From Paralvinella palmiformis (lineage: Eukaryota; Annelida; Polychaeta; Terebellida; Alvinellidae): a DNA stretch of 64,000 nt. Each line of letters starts with the position of its first letter. The stretch's first letter is position 1. The notes beneath the pieces are model-generated. The model saw only the letters and a list, made by a program, of their open reading frames with translations. It was not told where the DNA came from and searched no databases. This document shows positions 26,701-34,105 of the stretch, in pieces. Both the position numbers and the translations under genes were made by a program. Location of the stretch: the NCBI GenBank assembly GCA_025642065.1, contig JAODUP010000014.1, positions 730,001 through 794,000 of the forward strand, in the 5' to 3' direction.

Positions 26701-27556
26701 AATATATATAATTTTCCGTGCCATCTAAATCACTGCTGATAGAGCACTTCTTGAACGATTTGGTAATAATGCCAAGGTCGATTTAATCCCAGGCCGTTTT
26801 CACCCACTGTGTGACGATAGGTAACAATGGCCGCTTCAGGTTGTCTGCTGCTGTGCGTTCGTTTCCGTAATGCTGTTTGAAGTAGTTTATTAGTAGTTCC
26901 CATGTGCCAGCTTTAGAATTAATTAACACAGTGTTTGCTGTAATTGTTTTCCTTTGTTGTGGCTTCTATGGTCATTCTTTGTGTGGCCTCATTTGACGTT
27001 CCATTCAGTTACACACACTCACACATTTCGATAGTAATGACACGTCTTAGACTTAGATAGACCAAAAATAAAATCTGCCTCTAATAGTTTATGGAGGCGG
27101 CCGTATTGGTCATATTGCGACCGTTTTCGTATCGCAGCCGATTTGGACATACACCTTTTGTAGGATCAGATTGTGCATCAAATAGATTAATTGCGATCCG
27201 GATCATTTGACACCTACAGATAATAATCATATGCTGGCCGTTCCCAGCAACACCACACTACTCACTACTATGCCAAATATTACCTTCCCTTTTAGCCTGG
27301 CCCGTGTATAAGACGCACTCACTTTTGACGGCAATTTCGTAGTATCAAAAGTGCGGCCTATACACAAGCATATACGGTATGTGCTAAATGATTCTTACCT
27401 TAGTTTGTATATTGTGTTATCCTGAGTAGCTATCAGTTTATCAACTAAGCCAGGTACAATATTGATGTCATCACATATCTGACTGAGTATAGCATATGGC
27501 ATGTCCCATAGGTTCATGTTTTCGGCTGTTTCAGAGCCACATTCACAGCTGTTCAT
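10276..27556 (-). CDS. MALT1: MALT1-like paracaspase, 16 coding exons, 872 aa
   Basis: Homologues are cysteine proteases cleaving after Arg that also scaffold BCL10/CARD-protein complexes for NF-kB signalling. Joining 27399-27556, 21858-22015, 21540-21711, 20133-20287, 19868-20043, 19239-19350, 18915-18935, 18435-18566, 17580-17732, 16858-17076, 16535-16715, 15869-15949, 14460-14671, 13676-13846, 11085-11428 and 10276-10449 gives 2619 nt, open throughout, all junctions GT-AG with matching phase. Domains by residue: death domain about 15-105; Ig-like 107-207, 216-310 and 318-405; caspase-like about 413-620; C-terminal Ig-like region about 650-845. The catalytic pair is His493 (VVGHGF) and Cys543 (LDICQT). 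Length is close to human MALT1 (824 aa), but there are three rather than two Ig domains before the protease and a shorter tail. The chosen Met sits 3 nt inside an exon preceded by a good acceptor, so a 5' UTR intron, or a longer N-terminus, is likely. Confidence 0.93.
11085..11428 (-). CDS. MALT1: MALT1 exon 15: C-terminal Ig-like region
   Basis: The segment QNMFIFCTMMLSRK lines up with the strand SNVMIIYTSIVYKP of human MALT1, and DCWNIRGTFVIKASN follows. The donor CCACTG|GTAAGT is strong. The 5' boundary is the least certain in the gene: TACTTAAG|GT is the only acceptor restoring the phase left by exon 14 (completing Cys701), but its pyrimidine tract is poor and an extra small exon upstream is possible. 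Confidence 0.75.
11569..12892. mobile_element. Degenerate hAT-type DNA transposon in a MALT1 intron
   Basis: Starts CAGGGCCAGAAAAAT and ends ATTTTTGTGGCCCTG, inverted termini of hAT type. It is flanked by AGTAAGAT (11561-11568) and AGTCAGAT (12893-12900), an 8-bp target duplication with one mismatch. The inside shares about 450 bp with the element at 24907-26143 but has no intact transposase. A family A SINE is nested at 11748-11925. It lies in the intron between MALT1 exons 14 and 15. Confidence 0.85.
11748..11925 (-). repeat. tRNA-derived SINE, family A
   Basis: Minus-strand copy with head TGTGGTCTAATTGGTAGG, box-B-like GTTCGAATCTCGGCG and tail GTGGCCATAAAACAT. It is nested inside the hAT element at 11569-12892, so it inserted later than that element. 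Confidence 0.85.
13676..13846 (-). CDS. MALT1: MALT1 exon 14: linker to C-terminal Ig-like region
   Basis: Residues 645-700. LLDPINSQGQEKEYEER resembles the family motif just after the protease core. Acceptor TTCTGTAG|TG, donor AAAT|GTAAGA. The exon is rich in charged residues, unlike the flanking introns. Confidence 0.85.
14460..14671 (-). CDS. MALT1: MALT1 exon 13: end of paracaspase domain
   Basis: Residues 574-643 with TKGQEALE and RGIFSQALFNILRKQ, the last helices of the protease fold (family GIF(M/S)..L). Acceptor GTATTACAG|A and donor GACG|GTATGC, phase 2 in and 1 out. Confidence 0.92.
14930..14985. repeat. (CA)n-(GA)n microsatellite in a MALT1 intron
   Basis: CA repeats running into GA repeats upstream of MALT1 exon 13 on the minus strand. 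Confidence 0.97.
15869..15949 (-). CDS. MALT1: MALT1 exon 12: paracaspase domain
   Basis: Residues 547-572, ending GMVIFRA, the strand after the active-site loop. The donor AGCTGC|GTATGT was chosen because it joins to exon 13 as IFRAATKGQEALE, matching the family motif that follows the catalytic Cys; a nearby alternative (TAT|GTATAT) breaks the phase. Confidence 0.85.
16535..16715 (-). CDS. MALT1: MALT1 exon 11: catalytic His and Cys
   Basis: Carries both catalytic residues: His493 in YVVGHGF and Cys543 in LMILDICQT, 50 residues apart, close to the 49 between His415 and Cys464 of human MALT1. Acceptor TTACAG|TT, donor CAGA|GTGAGT. There is an in-frame stop just past the donor, which supports the splice. 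Confidence 0.95.
16858..17076 (-). CDS. MALT1: MALT1 exon 10: paracaspase domain start
   Basis: Residues 414-485 begin TDKLAILLGQSNYR, the first strand and loop of the caspase-like fold (compare ALLIGNMNYR in human MALT1), and include LGFKTVSCLDNTLDEM. Acceptor TGTTACAG|CT, donor TATG|GTAAGC. A hAT MITE lies 27 nt upstream of this exon in the intron. Confidence 0.95.
17104..17357. mobile_element. hAT MITE next to MALT1 exon 10
   Basis: A 254-bp element with imperfect inverted ends (left CAGGCTTCGACATTAATGG, right GCTAATGTCAAGCCCTG) and subterminal GGTTGTCC/GGACAA repeats in both orientations, typical of hAT non-autonomous elements. No clean 8-bp target duplication was found, only a shared GACAT. 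It ends 27 nt from the exon 10 acceptor. Confidence 0.75.
17580..17732 (-). CDS. MALT1: MALT1 exon 9: Ig-like domain 3, C-terminal half
   Basis: Residues 363-412: LRFVVKSRDQEGQYQCRI is the Ig E-F strand pattern, followed by SRLVQLKI. The tail SKKGSAYYG is the linker to the protease domain. Acceptor TTTTTAG|GT, donor TATG|GTAAGA. Confidence 0.88.
17870..18018 (-). repeat. tRNA-derived SINE, family A
   Basis: Minus-strand copy in the MALT1 intron between exons 8 and 9, with GAGTTCGAATCTCAGAATG and tail GTAAAACAAC followed by a short ATC-like run. Part of the body is deleted. Confidence 0.8.
18435..18566 (-). CDS. MALT1: MALT1 exon 8: Ig-like domain 3, N-terminal half
   Basis: Residues 319-361: QPVITQQPTDKQ then AQCLHNLHYQWYHNG, an Ig B strand Cys and C strand Trp. 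Acceptor ATCTTCAG|AC, donor CCAG|GTATAG, phase 1 in and 1 out. Reading past the donor is open for a while but loses the Ig pattern. Confidence 0.87.
18915..18935 (-). CDS. MALT1: MALT1 exon 7: 21-nt microexon
   Basis: A 21-nt exon between TTTTCAG and GTGAGT. It is phase 1 on both sides, so it adds seven residues (about PSNGKHG with the split codons) between Ig-like domains 2 and 3 and can be included or skipped without changing frame. It was found because both sites are strong and its phases fit the flanking exons; skipping it also leaves the frame open, so it may be alternative. Confidence 0.6.
19239..19350 (-). CDS. MALT1: MALT1 exon 6: Ig-like domain 2, C-terminal half
   Basis: Residues 274-310 with DKGTYQCTVYN, the Ig F-strand signature, then CEVKIIYP as the last strand. 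Acceptor TATTTAG|ATT and donor CCAC|GTGAGT, phase 0 in and 1 out. Confidence 0.88.
19868..20043 (-). CDS. MALT1: MALT1 exon 5: Ig-like domain 2, N-terminal half
   Basis: Residues 216-273 contain KQPPKEVKV...LKLTVEAVG...YLWCKDREI, typical of an Ig B-to-C strand region. The usual B-strand Cys is absent (LTVEA instead of LxCxA), so this domain may lack the canonical disulphide. Acceptor TTTCAG|AT, donor ATG|GTAGGT, phase 1 in and 0 out. Confidence 0.88.
20133..20287 (-). CDS. MALT1: MALT1 exon 4: Ig-like domain 1, C-terminal half
   Basis: Starts LNDTGSYICRVHN, the DxGxYxC signature of an Ig F strand, and pairs with the Cys in exon 3. It continues through a linker rich in polar residues. Acceptor TGTTCAG|G, donor AACC|GTAAGG, phase 2 in and 1 out. 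Confidence 0.88.
21046..21106. repeat. (CA)n-(CT)n microsatellite in a MALT1 intron
   Basis: CA repeats followed by CT repeats, between MALT1 exons 3 and 4. Confidence 0.97.
21540..21711 (-). CDS. MALT1: MALT1 exon 3: Ig-like domain 1, N-terminal half
   Basis: Residues 107-162 with the Ig pattern GDTLKIECYVKG...YCWFRGKRVI (first Cys, then Trp). Acceptor ATGCAG|CT and donor GTTGG|GTACGT; phases 1 in and 2 out match the neighbouring exons. Confidence 0.88.
21858..22015 (-). CDS. MALT1: MALT1 exon 2: death domain, second half
   Basis: The acceptor ATTCAG|T completes the split Ser53 codon and the donor CCGA|GTAAGT ends in phase 1. Residues 54-105 include GNKGMTIRELINSL, which fits the last death-domain helices of MALT1. 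It follows a 5.4-kb intron filled with repeats. Confidence 0.9.
22251..22612. repeat. Duplicated segment in MALT1 intron 1, copy 1
   Basis: TAACTCTTACATGTGGG and, after a 58-bp (AT)n tract, GACTGTGGCACC, GTGAGCATTTAACCAATTAA and GCTATTTAGGAATT recur in the same order at 22960-23297. The (AT)n tract sits at the same place in both copies. Confidence 0.88.
22960..23300. repeat. Duplicated segment in MALT1 intron 1, copy 2
   Basis: Direct copy of 22251-22612, diverged by perhaps 15 percent and interrupted by the SINE family C fragment at 23086-23140. A third partial unit seems to begin near 23312 (GAATGGGCAAA, CCACAAATTAATTTACC). Confidence 0.85.
23086..23140 (+). repeat. 3' fragment of SINE family C
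   Basis: GGCTGTGCTGATTAAGTGAC and the tail AACAACAAAACAAAC match, in reverse, the 3' end of the element at 46716-47090. It interrupts the second copy of a duplicated segment in MALT1 intron 1. Confidence 0.7.
23301..24900. other. MALT1 intron 1, no exon seen
   Basis: (AT)n tracts at about 23520-23553 and 23766-23793, and (CA)n at about 24229-24251. Nothing coding recognised. Confidence 0.5.
24907..26143. mobile_element. Degenerate hAT element in MALT1 intron 1
   Basis: Ends AGTGTTGCTTCTAGGA and TCCTAGAAGCAACACT form inverted termini. A minus-strand hATC dimerisation remnant lies inside, and about 450 bp are shared with the element at 11569-12892. No matching 8-bp duplication was identified. 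Confidence 0.7.
25348..25530 (-). pseudogene. hAT transposase C-terminal (hATC dimerisation) fragment
   Basis: Reads LSTAECEGQFSSVNSIKT and LCQENLHDLLLIACDGP, the signature of the hATC dimerisation region (usually STAECERxFS...NxIKT). It is truncated upstream, with no DDE core detected. Part of the element at 24907-26143. Confidence 0.8.
26457..27377 (-). mobile_element. pogo/Tigger-like DNA transposon
   Basis: Inverted termini CCGTATATACTTG and CCGTATATGCTTG (about 30 bp with few mismatches), flanked by TA on both sides (26455-26456, 27378-27379) as for Tc1/mariner/pogo. The minus-strand interior at about 26600-26790 reads SFKKCSISSDLDGTENYI, typical of the C-terminus of Tigger-type transposases, then an acidic DTDSDKEGDD stretch. 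The DDE catalytic region is missing. Its edge is 19 nt from the 5' splice site of MALT1 exon 1. Confidence 0.8.
27399..27556 (-). CDS. MALT1: MALT1 exon 1: death domain, first half
   Basis: Encodes residues 1-52 plus two bases of codon 53. MPYAILSQICDDI matches the first helices of the MALT1 death domain. The donor AAG|GTAAGA is strong. Directly upstream of the ATG is TTTTATTTTCAG|GAT, a convincing acceptor, so transcription probably starts in an upstream non-coding exon not located here. Reading further upstream in frame would need a non-ATG start. Confidence 0.85.
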
Positions 27557-28022
27557 ATCCTGAAAATAAAATGACAATGCAGAAAATCCCTTGGCTGTAA
27601 AACATGATCAAACTGTAAACAGAAAATTAGTGAAGTTAGATTCAACAATAAATACCACTGAGCAAAACATTAAAATAATGTACAACCAATTCCAACTGAT
27701 TCTTATAAAAATAAGAAAAAAAACTTTAAAGGTAAACTGACCACAAAGAAATACCAAATGACTAATTTTACTGAATCCGTTATTGTTACGATGGCTACAG
27801 GCCTTGAAAATTAAAAAAAAATCGAGGTTGTCCTGAGGGCAACTAGAATGGCCAAATTAGGTTGCCCTGGGTAACATCTATGTTGCCCACCAGTTTTCAT
27901 ATTTTAATAAGATTATGTCTCCGAATGCATCACCTCCCTCACTCGCTGACTGGCACATGTTTGACAGGCCTTTCAATCAACCCCAGCCACAAATGTTTAC
28001 ATCTTTCTGCCATAATGTCCCT

Positions 28023-28100
28023 TTATTCAAACATATGGTTCAAACTGATTTCAAACAGAAAACAATATTACAAATCAGTTTGAACCATATGTTTGAATAA
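28023..28100. repeat. Perfect 29-bp inverted repeat
   Basis: 28023-28051 and 28072-28100 are exact reverse complements around a 20-nt loop (core CAAACATATGGTTCAAACTG). Weaker pairing continues outward to about 27965 and 28170, so a larger foldback is likely. It lies in the hAT relic. Confidence 0.9.
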
Positions 28101-28329
28101 TTGATTACCTGGTCAATGGACATTTTGAGTTGACACTAACTGAAAAATGTAAACATTTGTAGCTGGGGAATGCATGTTTGAACTGTGTATACTAAAATTA
28201 ATCAAATGGTGGGATTTCCCCCTACAGTTCAAGTAACTTGATTGATACATATTTTGGTGGACTAAAATTAATAAATAAAATTAATAAACTATGAACACTT
28301 TATATAAGAAAACTTGCATTTTGGTATTT

Positions 28330-29146
28330 ATTTTTCACCAACAACCTGAACCAAGTTTTCCATGATCACAAAGTCATCACCATCTTCAGGTTCTGTGTCT
28401 GAGTCATCAAACAGTTGAACACGTACTTCAGCATAGACAGACTGTGATGGCACTGGTCTAGGGGTAAGCTGATCAGGCTCATCTGGCTCTGCCTCAGGCT
28501 TTTAAGCACTGCTACTACTCTTTAGTACTGCAATCATACAGCTAATGGCCATCAACATCCTTGTGAACAGAACAGAGCCATTTGTTAATGGCTCTTTTTA
28601 TGACTGCCATCTGGTCTTTCTGATAGTTTAACTCCTGTACACTGATGGCCATCAACTGACCGAGAGACTCTCCTGCCCTAAGTTACATCTCATGTTAGTC
28701 TTAATTCTGTTAAGAGTTGAAAAACCTCTTTCACAGGCTGCTGTACTGGGACTGACTGTGAGCATTATTTCAACCAGGAACAGAATATTTTCTAATTCAC
28801 TAGGCTTCTGTCTGAGATGATCAATATACACTGCCGATGGATCTATTTTTCTTTGGGTTGTTTTCTCTGCTAAAGTAACCTTAAGCTGTGGCCATTCGCT
28901 GAGAAAACCACCATCAACTGCACGAGCAGGTAACGCAGACTCGTAATGTGAAACAATATCCTTGGTGTGTTGATTGCCATATGTTGCCATGCCATTTTCA
29001 TAAGCAGTTGGGATTTTTCCCAAATTAAAAGCACAGAAACATGACATCATGTGGGTCAGCATGATCACGATGGTTGACTTTGGATTACTGTGAGGCCTGC
29101 ACCTAAGAGGGCGATTACCTTTAGATATATTGAGTAACTGGGACAA
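28330..29146 (-). pseudogene. hAT transposase C-terminal half
   Basis: The minus strand reads SEWPQLKVTLAEK, then the hATC signature SPSTAACERGFSTLNRIKT and NMRCNLGQESL. After a frame disruption the C-terminal tail continues as DSDTEPEDGDDFVIMEN to a stop near 28330. The N-terminal BED finger and DDE core are absent. Confidence 0.82.
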
Positions 29147-29764
29147 AAAATCATGGTTGTCCGGCGGACAAGCCTTTTGAAAAGTTTCGCTTGCCTGACA
29201 GAAAAAAATAGGTTGTCCCAGGCCACCAGAATGTCAAATGTTCGAGCTATCTAGCCAGTGTTTTAAGTGGATGCAAATTTAAGTTTAATTCTAATTTAGA
29301 TGTTAAGTAAACAAGTTTAAAGTTCAGAGAGCATATTGTTCCATGGTATTTTTGTATTTGTTCTGATGATTGTACATCATACTTCAAAGTTTCATATGCA
29401 GATATTCTCACTAGCTAAAAGGTTTCCTCCTCAGATCTTGTTAACACGTTTCCACATAAAATAAGTTGTTTGTCAACATATTTCCTTCATGTTCTTGAAG
29501 AAAAATTAAGAAAACAAGAAAAAAGTATAATATTACAAACATATTTTATTATGTGATACTAAACTATCCTGCAGTTTGCAATGGTATCGTGGATTCTATA
29601 AAGTCAATGTTTGAATGACTGGAAAGGTGGCTCTCTGGAACATTTCTGCAGTTGATGCAGTGATCGCTTCCTCAGTAAGTGTATTTCACAATGGACTGCA
29701 GGTAGGTCCTGAAAGTGGCTGGCAGAGTTCGTAGTTTGTGCCCGTAGTGGTGTCTGGTGTGGGC

Positions 29765-30400
29765 ATCTGATATGGTAATGATTACTAGCAAGCTGATGTG
29801 CATTAGTCCATCGTGAATTTTAAAGAACAAAGTGGAATCTTTTATGCACCTTCATGTGTACAAAGAGTTTCAAATGAGGTCGGCACACATTGCCCTGATG
29901 CTTGAAGTACTACAGTAGTCACCAGTGACAAAGTGCACTGCAGAACATTGCAATTGCTCCATTGTTTGGATGCTGGTCTTGATGTGGGTTGCCCATGTGC
30001 AAATAGCATACCCTATCTTTGGTTGCTTAAGTACGTAGTAAGTCATTATCTCTGCTGGGAGTTCAATGTTTTTTTTTCGGTAAGAATTGTATAATGTCCA
30101 TTTGATGATAGGGAGATGTTCCTTTTGTCAGGCAAATGTATTGTCAGTTTCTGTATATTTTATCATTTCATACACTATGCAGACCAATCTTCTAGGTTTT
30201 TGGACTTAGATATTAGAGTTTGTCTGAGAGCTGTTTAGGACAGCCTTCAAATGTGGCGAGTACTGTAAGATGATCAATCATGCTGGGAACCACCTCTATC
30301 TGAGAAATAAGGTTTTTACTTTTACTAAAAAGCAAGTCCAGCACTGTATTCAATGAGAAACATAATTTCTAATTGATATTGAGTCAAACTAAATTGAACT
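29765..30400 (-). pseudogene. Non-LTR retrotransposon (LINE) relic
   Basis: On the minus strand 30190-30400 gives an endonuclease-end-like stretch (IEVVP, DHLTVLATFEG) and 29765-30060 gives the segment that follows the reverse transcriptase core in LINE ORF2 (FVTGDYCSTSSIRAM, then KIHDGLMHI), with two internal stops. The RT core between them is missing, so this is a deleted copy. Confidence 0.65.
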
Positions 30401-30904
30401 TTGATGGCTAGAAACCTTCTGGCATTTATTTTGTCACTGGTCCCTGACACTTTGCCTGTGTTCCATATCTTATCCCCAACATTAACTCACTGGCAACTAT
30501 TGGATTTGAATGCTTGGCTATACACTTAGTCAGTGTGCATTTCTGTAAGGGATTCTCCTGGAAGTTCTAATGGGGCTCTTGGTGGCTGATAGAGGGAAAC
30601 CAAGAATAGTTTCTGAGATTATGGAAGTTGGATGGTATTCGACACGCATGCATTGTCCTTGGATAATTCATTCTCCTCAATGGTCTCAAGATCTCCCTTC
30701 GTTGCACAAGACACTTTGCCACTATTTTTGGTACAATCATTCTGTTATACCTCCATGAAATCATGAATTAAGAGGTTATAAGTGATGAATGTACAATCAA
30801 TTTTTGACTCACATCCAAGAATGGATTCCAGGACAAAATACCCCATGACCGTAACCCCCAAAACCACATCTTGGACATAACCCCCTGAATTCCCCAGAAA
30901 AAAA

Positions 30905-31780
30905 TGTTAGTATTTGCATCAGAAGTGGGACGTAGCAGTTAGCACAAGTAGACAGGTGGCATATTGATGGAACCTTTGATTCTGCACCAACTATATTCAA
31001 ACAGCTGTATGTGATCCGTGTGCCACTTGGAGAACCAGCAATGACTTGCGTCTATGGATTTCTCTCCAACAAATCACAGAACACATACGAAGAATTTCTG
31101 CAGGCAGTTCTGGACGGCTGCAGTGATCTTGGATACCGGCCAGATCAAACTACCATTGTAGCCAATTTTGAACAGGCATGTATCAAAGCAGCGTTTAGTA
31201 CTCTTGAGCCGCATGTTCATGTTCAGGGATGCTTCTATCACCTGACAAAATTACTTGGCGGAACATACAGGAACTCGGACTAATAATTCGGTATCGCTCT
31301 TAGGAAGATGTCAAGCTCTTCTGTGAAATGCTAGACGGCCTTGCCTTTCTACCCACGTCTGATGTCTCTGCAGGCCTTGACTATCTAAGGGAACACACGC
31401 CAGAGGGTCTGGAATCAATGATTGACTATTTCAATTCAACATATGTATCTGGAACATATTGCTGCATCCATCAGCCAGCGGGACAAGATGGAGTCATCCC
31501 TGCCATATGAATGCGGAGAAGTCCTCCACTGTTTTCTCCCAAGCTATGGAATGTTTATGTGACAACTATGCATGGTGGATCCAGAACTAACAACATTTGT
31601 GAGTCCTGGAACAATGGCTTCCGATCTCTAGTTGGATATTCTCATCTAACTCTATGGAGTGCTATTGATAGCATTCGTAAGGTTCTGAACAACTTAGAAA
31701 CTGACATCCTGTTGGAATCCTGTGGGCATCCCACCAAAAAGCCACAGCGGCGACAGGTTAAGTCCCAGCAGTTATATAAT
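30905..31780 (+). pseudogene. Mutator-like (MULE) transposase relic
   Basis: Reads WHIDGTFDSAPTIFKQLY, then TYEEFLQAVLDGC and VANFEQACIKAAF...CFYHLTK, the MULE transposase order of motifs; then LREHTPEG, PPLFSPKLWNVY and RTNNICESWNNGF. There are in-frame stops at about 30932 and 31508 and a break near 31283. The second catalytic aspartate is replaced (VANFE instead of VADFE). Expected to be dead. Confidence 0.85.
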
Positions 31781-32110
31781 ATAATAATAGTATTTTATAT
31801 AGCGCCTTATTCAACTGAAATTGCTCTAAAGTAGTTAACATTTAAAACATATTCTGAGCTCATATAGATCAAATACATTTCATACATAACAAACTGGTTT
31901 AATATTATAAATACGCCAATTTAAATAAATGAGAACGTTACAAAATATGTCTTTACTTGCTGCAAGTTTAACATGGTTTGGCAACTCGTTCCACAGCCTA
32001 AGAGCTGATGCTCAGAAGGATCTTGAGGAAAGTTAACTCTATCAATCTTTGTAAAGGTGACCATGATAGGTCAAAACCCATTGAATCAATACTAAAAGGT
32101 CTTGCATACT
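31775..32110 (+). repeat. Dispersed repeat fragment after the MULE relic
   Basis: TTTTATATAGCGCCTTATTC and CAACTCGTTCCACAGCC are of a kind seen in interspersed repeats; TATAGCGCC also appears in the element at 8796. It truncates the transposase reading frame. Family assignment is uncertain. Confidence 0.4.
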
Positions 32111-32884
32111 GCATTAGATGGGTATAAATAATTATGACGATTAGGTATACACATTAGAAATGACACACGTGTAAAGATTTATTATTAATAATAAAATATT
32201 TATAGTGTTTATTAATTCCGAGGTTGTTCAGAGGTTTTTGTCTGCATATCCCCAGAATGACATGTGGATCATGCTGGTAGAGTAATGAGCGAAACTCATG
32301 ATTCTCCCCTTGATATTGTTACAGTTCATTGACTGTATCTTGATGACTGATGAACCTGTCTTGGGGGGGGGGGTGTTGTTAAGTTGATATCTCATTGTTG
32401 TCATTCAGAAATGACACTGGTGTTCAAGCTGACAGACTGCATTGTCTCTGACATAGGCATTGTCTTCCACTGCCTTCTTGGTCAGTGGTGCGTTGCAAGT
32501 GCCCAACTGTTTTCGGTCATAGACCACTGACTGGTGGAGACATGCATGACAACTTTTGACGTTTGTTTACAAACTGGAATCAGCTGGTGGCTTGCCATGG
32601 TTACCTTCACAGTTGACTGATTATGGTACAGTAGTTGTGGAGAAATGTGTCATTAAATCTTTAGACACCAATGTCCACACACACACAAAATAGGTGATAG
32701 TGTGAGGACATTCACAATATATGTTAAAAAAACATTTCAGGCAGAAACAAGAAATTAATTTTTTTTAAAGTGACCGAGAAAAGAATAATGATAAAAACGA
32801 TTAGATTTTAATGATATGGATCTGATATACATGTGTGTTCTACTAGCCCAATGTTCCAACAGCTTTTTTACATTAAACTGCTTC
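32111..32884. other. Non-coding stretch, nothing recognised
   Basis: No gene, repeat family or coding similarity noticed apart from a run of G near 32365. Confidence 0.45.
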
Positions 32885-33055
32885 CGGTTGCTTTGACAGC
32901 ACAGTTGTTAGAGCATTCTACTACCAATATTCAGGCTTTGTGTTTGAATCTGACTCACACCTATGTATATAGGATATTTTTCTAGTGAGTCACCACTGAG
33001 CGGCATGTTCCAGGTGAAACCAATGCCGAAGCTAAACAAGTCAACTCAACATTGC
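32885..33055 (+). repeat. tRNA-like SINE, family E
   Basis: Head GACAGCACAGTTGTTAGAGC and TGTTTGAATCTGAC; the 3' end GCCGAAGCTAAACAAG plus TCAACTCAAC is shared with 6925-7112. Confidence 0.55.
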
Positions 33056-33959
33056 CCTGCTTCATTCACAAAATAATCCCAATTGGTATTATATAACCAA
33101 CAATGTGGCATATCAGGCAGGACCAGCTGGCATATCAGCACCAGACACCGATAGTAACACGAACACACTATGCCACTGGCAGTCTTCTCTAGTCAGCACT
33201 CAAATACTTTACTAACCCACCACAGTTATATATATAGAGAAACCTCAGTAATAAGGATTTCTGTTTGACACAAAAAGCTCTGAGTTTGAATTTACCCCAG
33301 TCACTGACCATAACATGTCAGTTTATCCAGAATCTGACATGCAACAAACTTGTACATAAGTTGCAGGATGCATTAACAAAATCTCGCACAGTGCGTCAGA
33401 GCCAAAGTATTGCATCACAAGAACAAACATGTCATTGATCGACAACCAATAAGAAATGCCCTTAGTCAATCACAATTATGCACATATACATGGAAGAAAG
33501 TGAAAAAAAATGATCATAATTATATATAATCTTGCATGCAATGAACTGTTAAATTGTTTACAGCAGGTTATTGGCAAGCAGGTAATCAAAGCCAGTCAAT
33601 AAAGGTAAGTTAAGCTCACTATTTGAAATAAGATTTTTTTTAATTTTAAATTCAATATGTCAAATATGGTTCCACTGTCTGACAATCTTGAAGTGAAATT
33701 GTATCGCTGAAATAAATCTCAATAATTAATACTGGGATTTAACTTTGTTTAAAATGCTAATTCCCCAACAGTTTTTCATGAAAGCAGATGTATTTATGTT
33801 TACTGCCGCATTAATTGTAATAATAATAATAATAATGGCCTAAATGACAGTTATTTCTGGTGGCTGGCAACCTCCTATGAAAAAGATGCATATGGTGTGT
33901 AATTTACAGTTTCACCATGGAAACTAATTCTAATTAAAAATTTCTTATTTACAATGTAT

Positions 33960-34105
33960 GGCATATTTGGTAGAGAAAACCTTGCCAGTTGCCTGGTTTA
34001 ATGATGAAAAACTCCACCTACTATAGTGCCACGGCTGTCATTTGAATCTCCAACCTCCAGCACAGCATGACCATAACCTTGGGTAAATAGTCCCTCAGTC
34101 TACCA
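33960..34105 (-). repeat. tRNA-derived SINE, family B
   Basis: Reverse-orientation copy of the element at 55566-55690: on the minus strand a tRNA-like head (GGAGGTTGGAGATTCAAAT), then GTGGCACTATAGTA and CCAGGCAACTGGCAAGG. It is more decayed than the other copy. Confidence 0.7.

Larger units (their letters stand above)
27797..29230 (-). mobile_element. hAT-type transposon relic upstream of MALT1
   Basis: Contains a hAT transposase C-terminus on the minus strand and starts at its low-coordinate end with CAGGCCTTGAAAATT followed by GGTTGTCC motifs. Similar GGTTGTCC/GGACAA motifs near 29153-29215 suggest the other end, but a matching terminus was not found, so limits are approximate. It begins about 240 bp upstream of the MALT1 ATG. 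Confidence 0.55.

Noticed and set aside
27557..27577. Extension of MALT1 exon 1 upstream with LSFYFQD
   Set aside because: It needs a TTG start and crosses a consensus acceptor (TTTTATTTTCAG); more likely intron.
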